64,000 nt of DNA from Anaerolineales bacterium (GCA_030834895.1 JAUQXA010000024.1:186001-250000); one strand, 5' to 3'. Shown: positions 35,987 to 45,804, numbered from the stretch's first letter. Made by a program: numbers and translations. Notes: generated from the letters alone by a model not told the origin.

Positions 35987-38365
35987 ATGAGTAAAAAACT
36001 TTCAATATCCTTGTTGACAATTGCAATTTCCTTTATTTTACTGATGCCTATTCTGACCGTTCCGGCACAGGCGCAGACTCCTACCGTAACCCCGACTCAA
36101 ACTCTTGGCTCAATACCAACTCTGACGCAAAGCCCCAATTTGTTATTTACACCCACTCCTGCTGCGGTCCAATATGTCAACCCGAATGTCGTCACCTTTG
36201 CTCAACTTCAAGAAGGCAAGATGAACGACAAAGTGTTAACTGGCCCATATGATTATGATGGATTCGGTTTTGCACTCCCTGCGGATTGGGCTCTAAAGGG
36301 AGGGTCGCAGATTGATTTGTTGCTCGGAGTTTCATTTAATTCTAATACTCAGAATCGATCTGATGTCACTGTGATAGGAGGGGGGACACTTACTGTCTCT
36401 TTGAATAATGTGCTTTTAACCACTCTATCGCTTAATGAGCTTGGTGAAGTTGAGGCAAAAATTCCCATTTCATCGGCGGCTCTCGAGGCAGTTCGTAGTG
36501 ATGGAGTTCATATACTTTGGTTTGGACTTGAAAGTGCTGAATCCTGTCGGTTTTTTGGGCAGAGTACCAGAGTATTTATACACCCGACTTCTTTCTTAAC
36601 CCTGCCTCATGATGTTGTCCAACCTTCGACAAACCTTGCAACTTTCCCTAGGCCAATCTTTCAGGACTCTTTTAATCCCGACACAGTTCTTTTTGTTTTG
36701 CCAGACCAACCATCTCCGGCAGAATTGCAGGCGGCACTAACTGTTGCCGCCGGATTTGGCAAGTTGAGTTCCAACAAGATGATCCAGAATATTACTACAG
36801 TAAGTGGATTTAATAATGAGATTGCAGACAAGAATCATCTCATTTTTGTTGGAAAAGCCGCCTCTCTTCCGCTTTTGGCAGGTTTGAACCTTCCATTGCC
36901 CATCACAAATGGTCAATTTCAGCTTGCCAATGGTGGACCAGATGATGGGTTTGTGGAAATGGTGGATTCGCCGTGGAGTAATGGCCCCCATGTGGTGCTT
37001 GTCGTTTCTGCTAATACAGACCAAGGAATTATCAAGGCTGCTCGTGCGGTGAGCACGGGGGTTTTGCGCCCTAATCGCTTCCAGAATCTCGCTGTGATCG
37101 ATCAAGTTAATTTGACTCCGGCTTCAATTCCTCAAGCGGTAGATCGAACCCTTGCTGATTTTGGTTATTCAAGTGAAACTTTTGATCGCATGGGATACAA
37201 TGCTGCGTTTTATACTTTCAATATTCCTGCGGGGATGAGCGTAAGCCCTGAAGCGTATTTTGAAATTGTGTATGGCCATTCAGCGTTGATAAATTATGAC
37301 GGTTCCCAAATTACGATACTACTAAACAATCAACCAATAGGTAGTGTTCGAATGAGCGATGCTACAGCAGGTCTGCCAATCAATAAGGTGAAAATCATGA
37401 TACCACCTTCTGTTGTCAGGTCAGGCGACAATAGCCTTGAGGTTCAGGCTTATTTAGTGCCAATCGATGATTGTACCCCGCCTGATGTACAGGGGTTATG
37501 GGTAAATATCTGGGACCAATCAATGTTGCATTTGCCGCAAGTTGTAGTTCCTGTTAACCTCTTTGCTCCCCAAGATTTGGCCGTATATCCTGCTCCGTTC
37601 AGTTACGACCCTGAACTTAGTACCACTGCATTTGTACTGGAACGTAATAACCTTGAATCTTGGCGAAATGCTCTGCAGATCTCCGCTTATTTGGGTTGGC
37701 AATCTAGCGGCTCCTTGATTGCGCTTTCTGCTTTTTATGGTGATGGAATACCCGCAGAGGAACGACAGAACTACAACCTATTAATCATAGGACGTCCCAG
37801 TCAATTGCCGATTATGGCGGAGATGAATGATAATTTGCCGGCACCTTTTTCAAATGGCAGTGATATTGCCATTGAAGATAATACTTTCCAGGTTGCTTAT
37901 CGCGTCCCTTCTGATTCTCCGATGGGTTTTATCGAAACAATGCAATCTCCATGGAACCCCAACAATGTGATATTGGCAATTCTTGGAAACACTACTCAAG
38001 GTGTAAATTGGTCCGCAAATGCATTGATCGATCCCACCTTGCGTTCGCGTTTGGGGGGCAACTATGCAGCAGTGAACGACAGGCAAATTCTAGTTACCAA
38101 TACCCTCTATTCGATTTCCAATACGGCACAAATTGATACTTCAGAGTTGCCGGGTGCTGTAGCAACTCCATTGTTGGGAACAAAAACAGAAGTTCCTGTA
38201 GGATGGAGACCGCCGGGGTGGATTCTTCCGGTTTTGGGATTTTTGGTTGGCTTGATTGTCGTGGTGGTATCAATAGTCTTTGTTCGCGGCAGGTTTTTTA
38301 TTCGTGGGAATAAGGGTAGCCACACAAGCGTTATAAGCGACAATGATGGGGATTCCAAAAAGTAA
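35987..38365 (+). CDS. BcsB-like cellulose-synthase regulatory subunit homologue
   Basis: A 792-residue extracytoplasmic protein with a signal peptide (to about AQA at 29), a Thr/Pro-rich linker, two repeated modules and one C-terminal helix (near 738-761) followed by a basic tail. Each module holds a carbohydrate-binding-like beta part (DVTVIGGGTLTVSLNNVLL; YDGSQITILLNNQPIGSV) and a flavodoxin-like part (LIFVGKAASLPL; LLIIGRPSQLP). The DSPW / QSPWNPNN stretches recur. This is the BcsB plan, which guides glucan through the envelope in cellulose synthases. No BcsA, BcsC or BcsZ is in the window, so the partner here may be a different polymer machine. ATG 35987 is preferred over TTG 35975. It lies between the Wzz-GGDEF gene and the Wzy-like polymerase gene. 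Confidence 0.82.
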   Translation: MSKKLSISLLTIAISFILLMPILTVPAQAQTPTVTPTQTLGSIPTLTQSPNLLFTPTPAAVQYVNPNVVTFAQLQEGKMNDKVLTGPYDYDGFGFALPADWALKGGSQIDLLLGVSFNSNTQNRSDVTVIGGGTLTVSLNNVLLTTLSLNELGEVEAKIPISSAALEAVRSDGVHILWFGLESAESCRFFGQSTRVFIHPTSFLTLPHDVVQPSTNLATFPRPIFQDSFNPDTVLFVLPDQPSPAELQAALTVAAGFGKLSSNKMIQNITTVSGFNNEIADKNHLIFVGKAASLPLLAGLNLPLPITNGQFQLANGGPDDGFVEMVDSPWSNGPHVVLVVSANTDQGIIKAARAVSTGVLRPNRFQNLAVIDQVNLTPASIPQAVDRTLADFGYSSETFDRMGYNAAFYTFNIPAGMSVSPEAYFEIVYGHSALINYDGSQITILLNNQPIGSVRMSDATAGLPINKVKIMIPPSVVRSGDNSLEVQAYLVPIDDCTPPDVQGLWVNIWDQSMLHLPQVVVPVNLFAPQDLAVYPAPFSYDPELSTTAFVLERNNLESWRNALQISAYLGWQSSGSLIALSAFYGDGIPAEERQNYNLLIIGRPSQLPIMAEMNDNLPAPFSNGSDIAIEDNTFQVAYRVPSDSPMGFIETMQSPWNPNNVILAILGNTTQGVNWSANALIDPTLRSRLGGNYAAVNDRQILVTNTLYSISNTAQIDTSELPGAVATPLLGTKTEVPVGWRPPGWILPVLGFLVGLIVVVVSIVFVRGRFFIRGNKGSHTSVISDNDGDSKK

Positions 38366-38531
38366 GTCGCGTAAACATGTATAGATTTTATCTTGGGATA
38401 AATTTTTTTACCTGAATCGGCAATTTGATTGTGCGAATTGCCCGGTTAGTTTTTAGTGTTTTTGTACACCTTGTAGTGCAGGTATCTGTCAGGCAAGTGA
38501 TATAACTTGATATTAATGAACAGGAGTCGTA

Positions 38532-39974
38532 ATGCAATTGCCAGTTGATAATTTTCGTAGTACCAAGTGGCGGACTCCGAAGTCGATTGGACCCATTAAA
38601 CCAACTGTTTTACAAATTGCCTTGTCTTGCACGGTGGGAGCAGCAATTGGTATCCTTTTGCTGATTTCTCCGTGGCTTGCGATTGGCTGCATTTTTGCCA
38701 TCGTCGTTTTTGTGGCGGCTTTAATAAAGCCTATATTTTTGTGCCACCTTACAGTGTTGGCAGTTGCTTTAACTTCCGGCATGGAGCGCGGAAAACCAGT
38801 TCCAATGTTGCGCACAAATGAGATATTGTTAGCGGCATCAGTCGGGATTGCTTTCATCATTATGATGGTAAGGAAAAATCGATATTCGGTTAAATTTGAT
38901 AGATTAGGAGTTGCCATTTTAGTGCTCGTCCTTGGAACTTCGATAATTCCCGGGTCGTATTACCTTGTACGTGGATCGCCTCTTTCCATACAGGACATAA
39001 TTGTGCTTCTTGCGCCCTTTCAATATATGTTTCTTTTTTGGATGTTTGCCTATATCCCAAGTAGCAATCAAGAGCGCTTGGCAATTGTCAAGTTTATGTT
39101 ATTCTGTGCCACAATTGTTGCCATCGTCGGGCTTCTCCAGGGTGCCAAGATTAGCGCTGTCGATACCTTTCTAAATAATTGGTATCCGTCTCCGCATTTG
39201 TCCCAGGCTCTCCGGGTGAGTCGCATTACATCTCTGTTGGGCTCATGGAATTCACTGGGTATGTTTATGATGATCAACCTAATGATAATATGGGCTTTTG
39301 GCATTTTTCGACCAAGTGATTTAGGCTGGCCGGCTATTCTTGTTGAGGGCGGGTTGTGTATAGCATGCCTCTTTCTTAGTGGTTCCTTCGCCGCTATGAT
39401 TGGTCTTATGCTTGGTATTTCAATTATTGCAGTGCTCTTAGGCTTATATCTTAGCAAGAAAAATATATTTCTTTTTTTTACAATGGTTGCCGCATTAACG
39501 ATTACATTCATGCTTTTTCCGGAACTCATCCAGGGACGAATTGATTATCAGTTCGGCTATGGTGGGGCTGTTCCCGCAACCCTTTTTGACCGATTCCGTT
39601 TGTGGAAAGACATTTATTTACCCGCAATTCAAAAAAACCTGTTCTGGGGAATTAATCCCACGATTCCCACATATTATTCATGGCAGTATACGGAAAGTCA
39701 ATTTTTAAGTTTGTTGTTTAGCTTTGGAATTGTCGGTTTTATAGCCTATTTGGTTTGGAATGGGCTCACTTTGAACTTTCTTTTCCGTAAGTTGTATACC
39801 TATAGGGGTTTTATAAAGACAATTTCGGCTGTTGCGATTGGTTCTATTATTGTTTTATTTATTGCTGGATTTAGTAATGCTGTTTTCACTTACTCAGGAA
39901 CTGCGGATTATCTTTGGATTACCTTGGCAATGATGACAACTACCGAAGGCTTGATTCAGAATGAAAGCGTTTGA
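38532..39974 (+). CDS. Wzy-type polymerase / O-antigen ligase family protein
   Basis: A 480-residue membrane protein with about twelve helices and one large external loop near residues 330-400, the layout of Wzy polymerases and WaaL ligases. The loop contains RFRLWKDIYLPAIQKNLFWGINPT, which fits the conserved R-x-x-x-W...P...G motif of the family. It would join lipid-linked repeat units on the outer face, with chain length set by the Wzz-type protein. Wzy against ligase cannot be separated by sequence, but a Wzx flippase, a Wzz-type protein and no lipid-A genes nearby favour Wzy. A 165-base gap upstream shows no gene. Confidence 0.82.
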   Translation: MQLPVDNFRSTKWRTPKSIGPIKPTVLQIALSCTVGAAIGILLLISPWLAIGCIFAIVVFVAALIKPIFLCHLTVLAVALTSGMERGKPVPMLRTNEILLAASVGIAFIIMMVRKNRYSVKFDRLGVAILVLVLGTSIIPGSYYLVRGSPLSIQDIIVLLAPFQYMFLFWMFAYIPSSNQERLAIVKFMLFCATIVAIVGLLQGAKISAVDTFLNNWYPSPHLSQALRVSRITSLLGSWNSLGMFMMINLMIIWAFGIFRPSDLGWPAILVEGGLCIACLFLSGSFAAMIGLMLGISIIAVLLGLYLSKKNIFLFFTMVAALTITFMLFPELIQGRIDYQFGYGGAVPATLFDRFRLWKDIYLPAIQKNLFWGINPTIPTYYSWQYTESQFLSLLFSFGIVGFIAYLVWNGLTLNFLFRKLYTYRGFIKTISAVAIGSIIVLFIAGFSNAVFTYSGTADYLWITLAMMTTTEGLIQNESV

Positions 39975-40004
39975 GAAGTCAAAATTGAAATAGGAGTGAG
40001 GTTC

Positions 40005-40991
40005 ATGGTAAATCGTGGTGGTATCGCTGCAATTGTTTGGTCTCCTGGTCTAAGGCATGTGAAGGATTATTCTAGTCGCCTGAACGCGACCCTTTACAAT
40101 ATTCACTACTTATTGCCTCAAAGGCCATTGTTGGCCCCCATAAAATATATTTTACAATGGATAAAGACCTGGGTCGTTTTACTGCGGCAACGTCCTTCTG
40201 CGGTGTATGTTTTTATTTCGCCGGTTATTGCTGCATTGTGTGTCTTTATCTATTGCCGGTTTGCCAAGATCCCATTCATAATGGATGTTGGCGCCCATGC
40301 AATAATATCGCGGAAATGGGCTTGGAGTGTACCATTGGTACGTATCCTTTCTCGTAGGGCACGTATCAATATTGTGGACCAGGAGGCTTTTAGAGTGTTG
40401 TTTGCATCATGGGGGGCGAAAACGTTACTTCTTGAGCGGCCACCGCTAGGCAGCAAAGTCAATTATAGTTCCTTATCTGAAAAAAGTCATTTTACAGTAA
40501 CGCTTATCAGTACTTTCTCGCCTGATGAGCCAATCGAGGCAGTTTTAGAAGCGGCGGCGTGTTTAAAAGAAATAGATTTTTTTATACTTGGCGATACGCG
40601 AAAAGCAAGTAAAAAATTGCTCAACAAAGCCCCAGGCAATGTAAAATTTACAGGGTATTTGGCTGGTGACGATTATTGGGAACGTTTAATTTCTTCCCAG
40701 TCTGTGATGGCTTTAACCACTGCCCCCAATTCTCTCTTGTCAGGTGCTGTAGAAGGTATGGCTTTGGGGAAACCATTGATTCTGTCAAACCAACCAACCC
40801 TTAAGACATATTTTGAAAAGGGAGCTGTGTTTGTTGACCATTCGACGGACAGTATTGTAGAAGGGATTAAAGTTGTCCAAGCAAGACAGAAAGATCTTGT
40901 GCAACAAATCAGTGAACTGTCCGTTGAAAAAAGGGAAAGATGGGAAAATGAATTTCAAAAAATTTGGGGATTGCTTGAAAATGGAATTTAA
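40005..40991 (+). CDS. Glycosyltransferase, GT4-like GT-B fold
   Basis: A 328-residue cytoplasmic glycosyltransferase. The C-terminal half shows the GT-B donor domain: VTLISTFSPDEPIEAVLEAAACLKEIDFFILG, VKFTGYLAGDDYWERLISSQSVM, and the TTAPNSLLSGAVEGMALGKPLILS segment with the glutamate of the EX7E-like motif (E...GKP). The N-terminal half has one hydrophobic stretch (VFISPVIAALCVFIYCRF) that could peripherally bind the membrane. It would add one sugar to the lipid-linked repeat unit. ATG 40005 follows TAGGAG by 8 bases; GTG 39996 is less good. Confidence 0.8.
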   Translation: MVNRGGIAAIVWSPGLRHVKDYSSRLNATLYNIHYLLPQRPLLAPIKYILQWIKTWVVLLRQRPSAVYVFISPVIAALCVFIYCRFAKIPFIMDVGAHAIISRKWAWSVPLVRILSRRARINIVDQEAFRVLFASWGAKTLLLERPPLGSKVNYSSLSEKSHFTVTLISTFSPDEPIEAVLEAAACLKEIDFFILGDTRKASKKLLNKAPGNVKFTGYLAGDDYWERLISSQSVMALTTAPNSLLSGAVEGMALGKPLILSNQPTLKTYFEKGAVFVDHSTDSIVEGIKVVQARQKDLVQQISELSVEKRERWENEFQKIWGLLENGI

Positions 40992-41056
40992 TTTGCTATC
41001 TATTATTAAAATTCACAAAAAATACTTGGGGGTTTTACAGGTATCGGAATCTTGCC

Positions 41057-42337
41057 GTGAGAGCTAACATAATCAGTAGCGCTAAGAGATTATTGCCCGG
41101 AGTGGATTGGGTACTTTTTAGAGACTCGTCAATACTTACCGTCGGATCGATGTTAGCTCGGGCTCTGGGCTTCGTAATAACCATGATGCTCGCACGCCAT
41201 TTTGAGCCCACAGACTTTGGCTTAGTTCAATACGCAGTTTCAGTTGCAGGTATTATTTCAATAGGTGTACAACCATTTGGGCAGCATGTACTCTCTCGTT
41301 ATATAGGCATGTACAAGGATAATCAGACAAAATTGCTTGAATATTTGTCCAATATTTGGGTGATATTGGGAGCAGTGTTCTGCCTTTCATTTGTGTTGGC
41401 TAGTGTTGTGTTATGGTATGCGGACAAATATAATTTTGGTTTTTTTGCAGTTTTTATTGGTGTCAGTACTTTTTATGTGTACTATGGGCTTGCGCGTGGA
41501 TTTCTTGCGTCAGGAAGGTTGGTTGCGATTGATGTCGGGAACAATATTTTGCAAGTGGTTTTAATCTTGTTATTATTTCAACTTCTCGATAGTAAATCCA
41601 CTCTTTTGGCAATGCTTATACGAGGACTGACTCCCATTATCCCCGTAATTTTACTTCAGCGGTTTTGGCCTTTGCCAAATGCTTTTGAAAGCAAATTTAT
41701 AAATCTTGAAACGATGAAGTCTGTTTTGAAATTCTCTATTCCTATTTGGATATCGCACGCTAGTTATATGCTCTATGCGACCATTGCCGTCCTTTTTTTA
41801 GAGCATTTCACTGATACAACAATGGTTGGCATCTTTTCGCTTGCTACTACGTTGGGCATTGCACTGTCCTTTTTTCCAAGTGGTCTTGCTACCTTGTTAA
41901 TGCCCAAAATTGCCGCCGCGCCTGATAAGCGATATAGATCGCTTTTAACCGGTGCGCTGGGATTGGTCCTATTGTGCGATTTCGTTCTCGTTGCACTTTA
42001 TTACTTTTTAGGGCCATGGCTTGTTGGAACCGTGTTTGGTGATAGTTATTTGCTTTTTCCGAGAATTTTTGTGTTGATGGCTGTCGTGGAAACCTTTGCG
42101 GGTGTGCATACAATCCTTACAACGGTATATGTAGGTCGTGGACGTGCAACCGAAGAAATGAGAAGTAGGCTGATTTCTGTTTTAGCAACGTTTGTGGGTT
42201 GTTGGTTGCTAATCCCAGTATATGGAGTGATTGGGGCTGTTTGGGCGAAAATGATTGGTGTTGTTTGCGGTTTGATGGTATATGGATATGTATATATTCG
42301 GGATCGAATGTCTCGTCGATCGAATCAAGGCAAATAA
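41057..42337 (+). CDS. Wzx-type oligosaccharide flippase
   Basis: A 426-residue membrane protein with twelve to thirteen helices and the polysaccharide-transport (MOP superfamily) pattern. The N-terminus reads LTVGSMLARALGFVITMMLARHFEPTDFGLVQY, the usual first-helix signature of RfbX/Wzx proteins, and positively charged short loops follow. It would flip undecaprenyl-linked repeat units across the membrane for the Wzy polymerase. The start is GTG 41057, without a strong ribosome binding site. Substrate specificity cannot be read from sequence. Confidence 0.85.
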   Translation: MRANIISSAKRLLPGVDWVLFRDSSILTVGSMLARALGFVITMMLARHFEPTDFGLVQYAVSVAGIISIGVQPFGQHVLSRYIGMYKDNQTKLLEYLSNIWVILGAVFCLSFVLASVVLWYADKYNFGFFAVFIGVSTFYVYYGLARGFLASGRLVAIDVGNNILQVVLILLLFQLLDSKSTLLAMLIRGLTPIIPVILLQRFWPLPNAFESKFINLETMKSVLKFSIPIWISHASYMLYATIAVLFLEHFTDTTMVGIFSLATTLGIALSFFPSGLATLLMPKIAAAPDKRYRSLLTGALGLVLLCDFVLVALYYFLGPWLVGTVFGDSYLLFPRIFVLMAVVETFAGVHTILTTVYVGRGRATEEMRSRLISVLATFVGCWLLIPVYGVIGAVWAKMIGVVCGLMVYGYVYIRDRMSRRSNQGK

Positions 42338-42387
42338 GATCGCCTGTAATTATTGTATCGTATTAACGCAAATAAAATATATTTTTA

Positions 42388-43503
42388 ATGATTACCATGA
42401 GCATAAAATATCTACTTCAATGGAAAAGAGCAACGTTTCTGTCAATTTGCGTGATTGCTTTGATGGTATTTTGCTTGGGATGTGGGCAGGATGCTAACGA
42501 TACTATTACCTCGGCGGGATCTGCTCCGCCGGCGGGAGGGATTGCTCCGCTGTCAAATTCTATATGCGAAGTGCGTAAAGGCGGGAGCATCAGAGATGCA
42601 CTAAATAATGTTGCCTGTAAAACCATATCAGTCTATTCGGGCGATTACAGAGCAGAGGGATGGTATAAATTGGAGCGTAATGATGTTACCATGCAGGCAT
42701 ATGGGGAAGTAATCATCAGTTCGATCATTGTCTACGGAGATAACAATATAGTGCGTGGCTTCACCATTACAGACCGAGAACAAAAGACGGGTGTTCGCAC
42801 GTATGGCAACAACAATCTTATCGAAAACAACGAAATTTATGATACCGCAGAAGATGGCATGTGGTTGTGGGGGGTAGGTAATGTCATTCGTGGTAATTAT
42901 ATCCATGATATATACGATGATCGCGACTGGCCTGCTTATGACCAACATGTAGATTGTTTTATGACATTTAGCTGGGATTGGCCTGTTGAGAATTTGTTAA
43001 TTGATGGGAACGTCTGTGTTCTTGACCGTACACATGGTTCAAATCAGTTCTTTATTCTGACACACAATGAAAACACGACAATGAAGGATATTACTTTTGC
43101 TAACAATGTCTTTATCGCAAAAGATGTAGGATATACCCCCATTGCCTTTTTTGGCGACGGCAGCGTTACGGGTTTGCGAGTTGTAAACAACACCTTCTAT
43201 AACATGACCGGGCAGGGTGAGGATGCGGTTTGGGCGGAAAATGTGCCGGACGTCTATGTGGCCAATAACGCAGTCATTGGTTATGATTCGGCTGTAAGAA
43301 TAGTTGGGTCTGGTGTTGTAGAAGAGAACAATGTGGTAAAACCGCCTTATGGAATGCTGAACATTCAGGATTTTGATTTTCACTTGCTTCCGGATTCTCC
43401 TTTGATTGATGCTGGGCGATTGTTGGGGCTTAATTATGACTTTGATGGTAGCCCGCGGGACGAAAAACCAGATATCGGTGCATTTGAATTTCAAAAACCA
43501 TGA
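42388..43503 (+). CDS. Lipoprotein with right-handed parallel beta-helix repeats
   Basis: A 371-residue lipoprotein (lipobox VFCLGC, cysteine near 31) with a polar linker and then repeats typical of right-handed parallel beta-helices: NNNLIENNEIYDTAEDGMWLWG, NVIRGNYIHDIYD, NLLIDGNVCVLDR and others, each about 20-25 residues with N-I/L-x-x-N ladders. The end (PDSPLIDAGRL, YDFDGSPRDEKPDIGAFEF) is the common closing motif of such extracellular proteins. Possible roles are polysaccharide lyase, epimerase or carbohydrate binding; catalytic residues are not obvious. ATG 42388 or ATG 42397 could start it. The neighbouring gene downstream encodes a helical toroid-like protein, so both may act on the same polymer outside the cell. 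Confidence 0.78.
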   Translation: MITMSIKYLLQWKRATFLSICVIALMVFCLGCGQDANDTITSAGSAPPAGGIAPLSNSICEVRKGGSIRDALNNVACKTISVYSGDYRAEGWYKLERNDVTMQAYGEVIISSIIVYGDNNIVRGFTITDREQKTGVRTYGNNNLIENNEIYDTAEDGMWLWGVGNVIRGNYIHDIYDDRDWPAYDQHVDCFMTFSWDWPVENLLIDGNVCVLDRTHGSNQFFILTHNENTTMKDITFANNVFIAKDVGYTPIAFFGDGSVTGLRVVNNTFYNMTGQGEDAVWAENVPDVYVANNAVIGYDSAVRIVGSGVVEENNVVKPPYGMLNIQDFDFHLLPDSPLIDAGRLLGLNYDFDGSPRDEKPDIGAFEFQKP

Positions 43504-43604
43504 CCCTCCTTAACAGAGGGTGTGATGTTGGAAATGATATTTATCAGTTAGAAGTTTACAAAAAAAACATATACATAAAAGATTATTTATTGAGGAGAAT
43601 ACCA

Positions 43605-44750
43605 ATGGCTAAAAATGTAGATATCGAATATACCGGAACAAATCCGATTTCGCTCGACGCTAACAATTCACGAATTACATCCTTAATAGAGCTATCTCTG
43701 AAGGGATTGGTTGACCTCTATGATGAAAAACAAGGTTTGTTTGCTTATTACGTAAGAAATGGCCGAAAAAAACCGATGCCCCTAGGCTGGTCAATTTGTT
43801 ATACCGCGATTACCCTGCTGGGATTGCATAAAGTTCATCCGAATCAATTGAACACATTGAGCGCAATTAACCAAAGGGAGTCGTTGCGTTCATTGATTGC
43901 CAATTGGAAAAACGCTGAAAGATTTGGACATTTGGGTTTAATACAATGGGCAAATGCCGAATGCGAAGGGGAATACTCTAGTGATGTAACAAATAAGATT
44001 GCCAGGGAAACATCGGAAGATAATTCAATGCGATTGTCTACCACGGAGTTATCCTGGTTGTTAACCGGTATTTGTGCAACGTATCAACGTTTGTGTGCCG
44101 ATGATATGTTAAGAAACCTTGCTCTTCATTATTTTAAAGCAATTACTAATAATTTTAACCCTCAGACAGGTTTATTCCGTCATAGTATGGTAAAGACCGA
44201 CTTAAGGTCGCATATCGGAAATTTTGCAGATCAAATTTATTCAGTATTCGCTTTATCTCTGTTTTATGAAGTATTTAATCATAAACAAGCTCTGGCTTAT
44301 GCAGAACAATGTGCTGACCGTTTGTGTGTGCTCCAAGGCGGACAGGGGCAATGGTGGTGGCACTATCATTCACGATATGGCATTGTGACTTTCCCTTATC
44401 CCGTGTTCTCTGTGCATCAGGATGGGATGGGTCCTATGGGTCTGCAAAAATTGTCTAGTGTGAGCGGGAAAAATTTTGATGTTCCAATTTACAGGGGCTT
44501 GGATTGGCTTTTTGGTTCTAATGAATTGGACTCGGAAATGATCGATTGGGATAGAAATTTGATTTGGCGTGATATTGAGATTTCTCCATCGTCCTTCTTA
44601 ATGCGATATTTTTCTATGCTGCTAGTTGAAACGGGACTGGTAAGTACGGTTTCTCAAAAGAAGCCATATAGTTTGAAACTAAATTACGAAATCCGACCAT
44701 ATGAACTTGGTTGGTTGCTTTATGCCTTTGCCGGACTTCCTTTGAAGTAG
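43605..44750 (+). CDS. Uncharacterised protein with alpha/alpha-toroid features
   Basis: A 381-residue soluble protein I cannot name. It is mostly helical, with repeated pairs such as LIELSLKGLVDLYDEKQGLFAYYVR, WSICYTAITLLGLHKV, ELSWLLTGICATYQRL and YSVFALSLFYEVF, the rhythm of (alpha/alpha)6 barrels found in polysaccharide lyases, glucosidases and epimerases. The stretch GQGQWWWHYHSRYGIV followed by VFSVHQDGMGPMGL could line the active site. No signal peptide is seen, so it would act in the cytoplasm. The start is ATG 43605, 7 bases after GAGGAGA; an open frame to 43500 overlapping the previous gene is not used. It precedes the DUF354 gene. Confidence 0.65.
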   Translation: MAKNVDIEYTGTNPISLDANNSRITSLIELSLKGLVDLYDEKQGLFAYYVRNGRKKPMPLGWSICYTAITLLGLHKVHPNQLNTLSAINQRESLRSLIANWKNAERFGHLGLIQWANAECEGEYSSDVTNKIARETSEDNSMRLSTTELSWLLTGICATYQRLCADDMLRNLALHYFKAITNNFNPQTGLFRHSMVKTDLRSHIGNFADQIYSVFALSLFYEVFNHKQALAYAEQCADRLCVLQGGQGQWWWHYHSRYGIVTFPYPVFSVHQDGMGPMGLQKLSSVSGKNFDVPIYRGLDWLFGSNELDSEMIDWDRNLIWRDIEISPSSFLMRYFSMLLVETGLVSTVSQKKPYSLKLNYEIRPYELGWLLYAFAGLPLK

Positions 44751-44784
44751 AACGCAATTTTGATCTGATGGAGCAGATGATAAT

Positions 44785-45804
44785 ATGAATATATGGGTCG
44801 ATATCGCAAATCCGCCTCAAGTGCTATTTCTACGCCCTATTATTGTGGAATTAGAAAAAAGAGGGCAACGTCTTGTTGTTACTACCCGTGAGCATTCTGA
44901 AACGATTTTGTTGGCCGATCGTTTTAGGATACGCCATAAGGTAATTGGAGCGCACGGAGGTGCTACCTTTTGGGGTAAAGGGATTGCGATCGTGCTTCGG
45001 GCCTTGAGGTCGGTATGGTACCTGCGAAATCAGAATATTTCCTTAGCGGTAAGCAGTAGTTCATATAGTCAGGCAATAGCGGCTAAGCTGATGAACATTC
45101 CCTTGGTTACTTTCAATGATTATGAGGGAAACCCGGGACTTCATATTATTTGTCGTGTGGCAAAAAAAATCCTCGTACCTAATGTTTTCTCCAGGGAGAA
45201 CTTGTATCCATATGGCGCTTCAGAAGGCCAGATCGAATTTTACAATGGCATCAAGGAAAATGTTTACCTGGGAGGATTTGTGCCCGATCCAAAGTTTTTG
45301 GAAAGTATGAATATCCCAAAGGATAGAATTGTGATTACCATGCGCCCGGCAAGTGAGGTCTCAGCGTATCATCAGTTTGAGAATCCATTGTTCGAGGAAG
45401 CGTTGAAATATGTTGCCGGTCGGAAAAATACCCAAATAATTTTACTGCCTCGTAATTCTGAACAACGCCGAAAATATGAAGGACTGGGGTTGGATAATGT
45501 TATTTTTCCGAATGGCGTTTTGGATGGTCCTAATTTAGTTTATTACTCTGATTTAATTATTGGCGCAGGTGGAACAATGAACAGGGAAGCAGTTGTGTTA
45601 GGAAGCCCGGTGTACAGCCTTTTTATGGGAAGGTTGGGAAGTGTTGACAAAACTTTAATTGACTCTGGTAAACTTGTGTGGATAAAAGATGGGGAGGACA
45701 TTAAGAGAATTAAGATGGCAAAAAGGGATAGGTCGGAAAACGAATATCAGAAAACAAGCCAAAACCTTGTTGTTGAAATTGTTGATAAAATCTTAGAGGA
45801 GTAA
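44785..45804 (+). CDS. DUF354 protein (GT-B-like fold)
   Basis: A 339-residue protein of the DUF354 family. The start (MNIWVDIANPPQVLFLRPIIVELEKRG in two runs) is the family signature, and the glycine-rich VSSSSYSQAIAAKL and GAGGTMNREAVVLGSPVYS sites are like those of UDP-GlcNAc 2-epimerases and MurG-type transferases. DUF354 proteins are common in archaeal and bacterial surface-glycan loci and are thought to be glycosyltransferases or sugar-nucleotide enzymes; none of that is proven here. TGGAGCAG lies before ATG 44785. It lies between the toroid-like protein and a GT14 transferase. Confidence 0.8.
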   Translation: MNIWVDIANPPQVLFLRPIIVELEKRGQRLVVTTREHSETILLADRFRIRHKVIGAHGGATFWGKGIAIVLRALRSVWYLRNQNISLAVSSSSYSQAIAAKLMNIPLVTFNDYEGNPGLHIICRVAKKILVPNVFSRENLYPYGASEGQIEFYNGIKENVYLGGFVPDPKFLESMNIPKDRIVITMRPASEVSAYHQFENPLFEEALKYVAGRKNTQIILLPRNSEQRRKYEGLGLDNVIFPNGVLDGPNLVYYSDLIIGAGGTMNREAVVLGSPVYSLFMGRLGSVDKTLIDSGKLVWIKDGEDIKRIKMAKRDRSENEYQKTSQNLVVEIVDKILEE

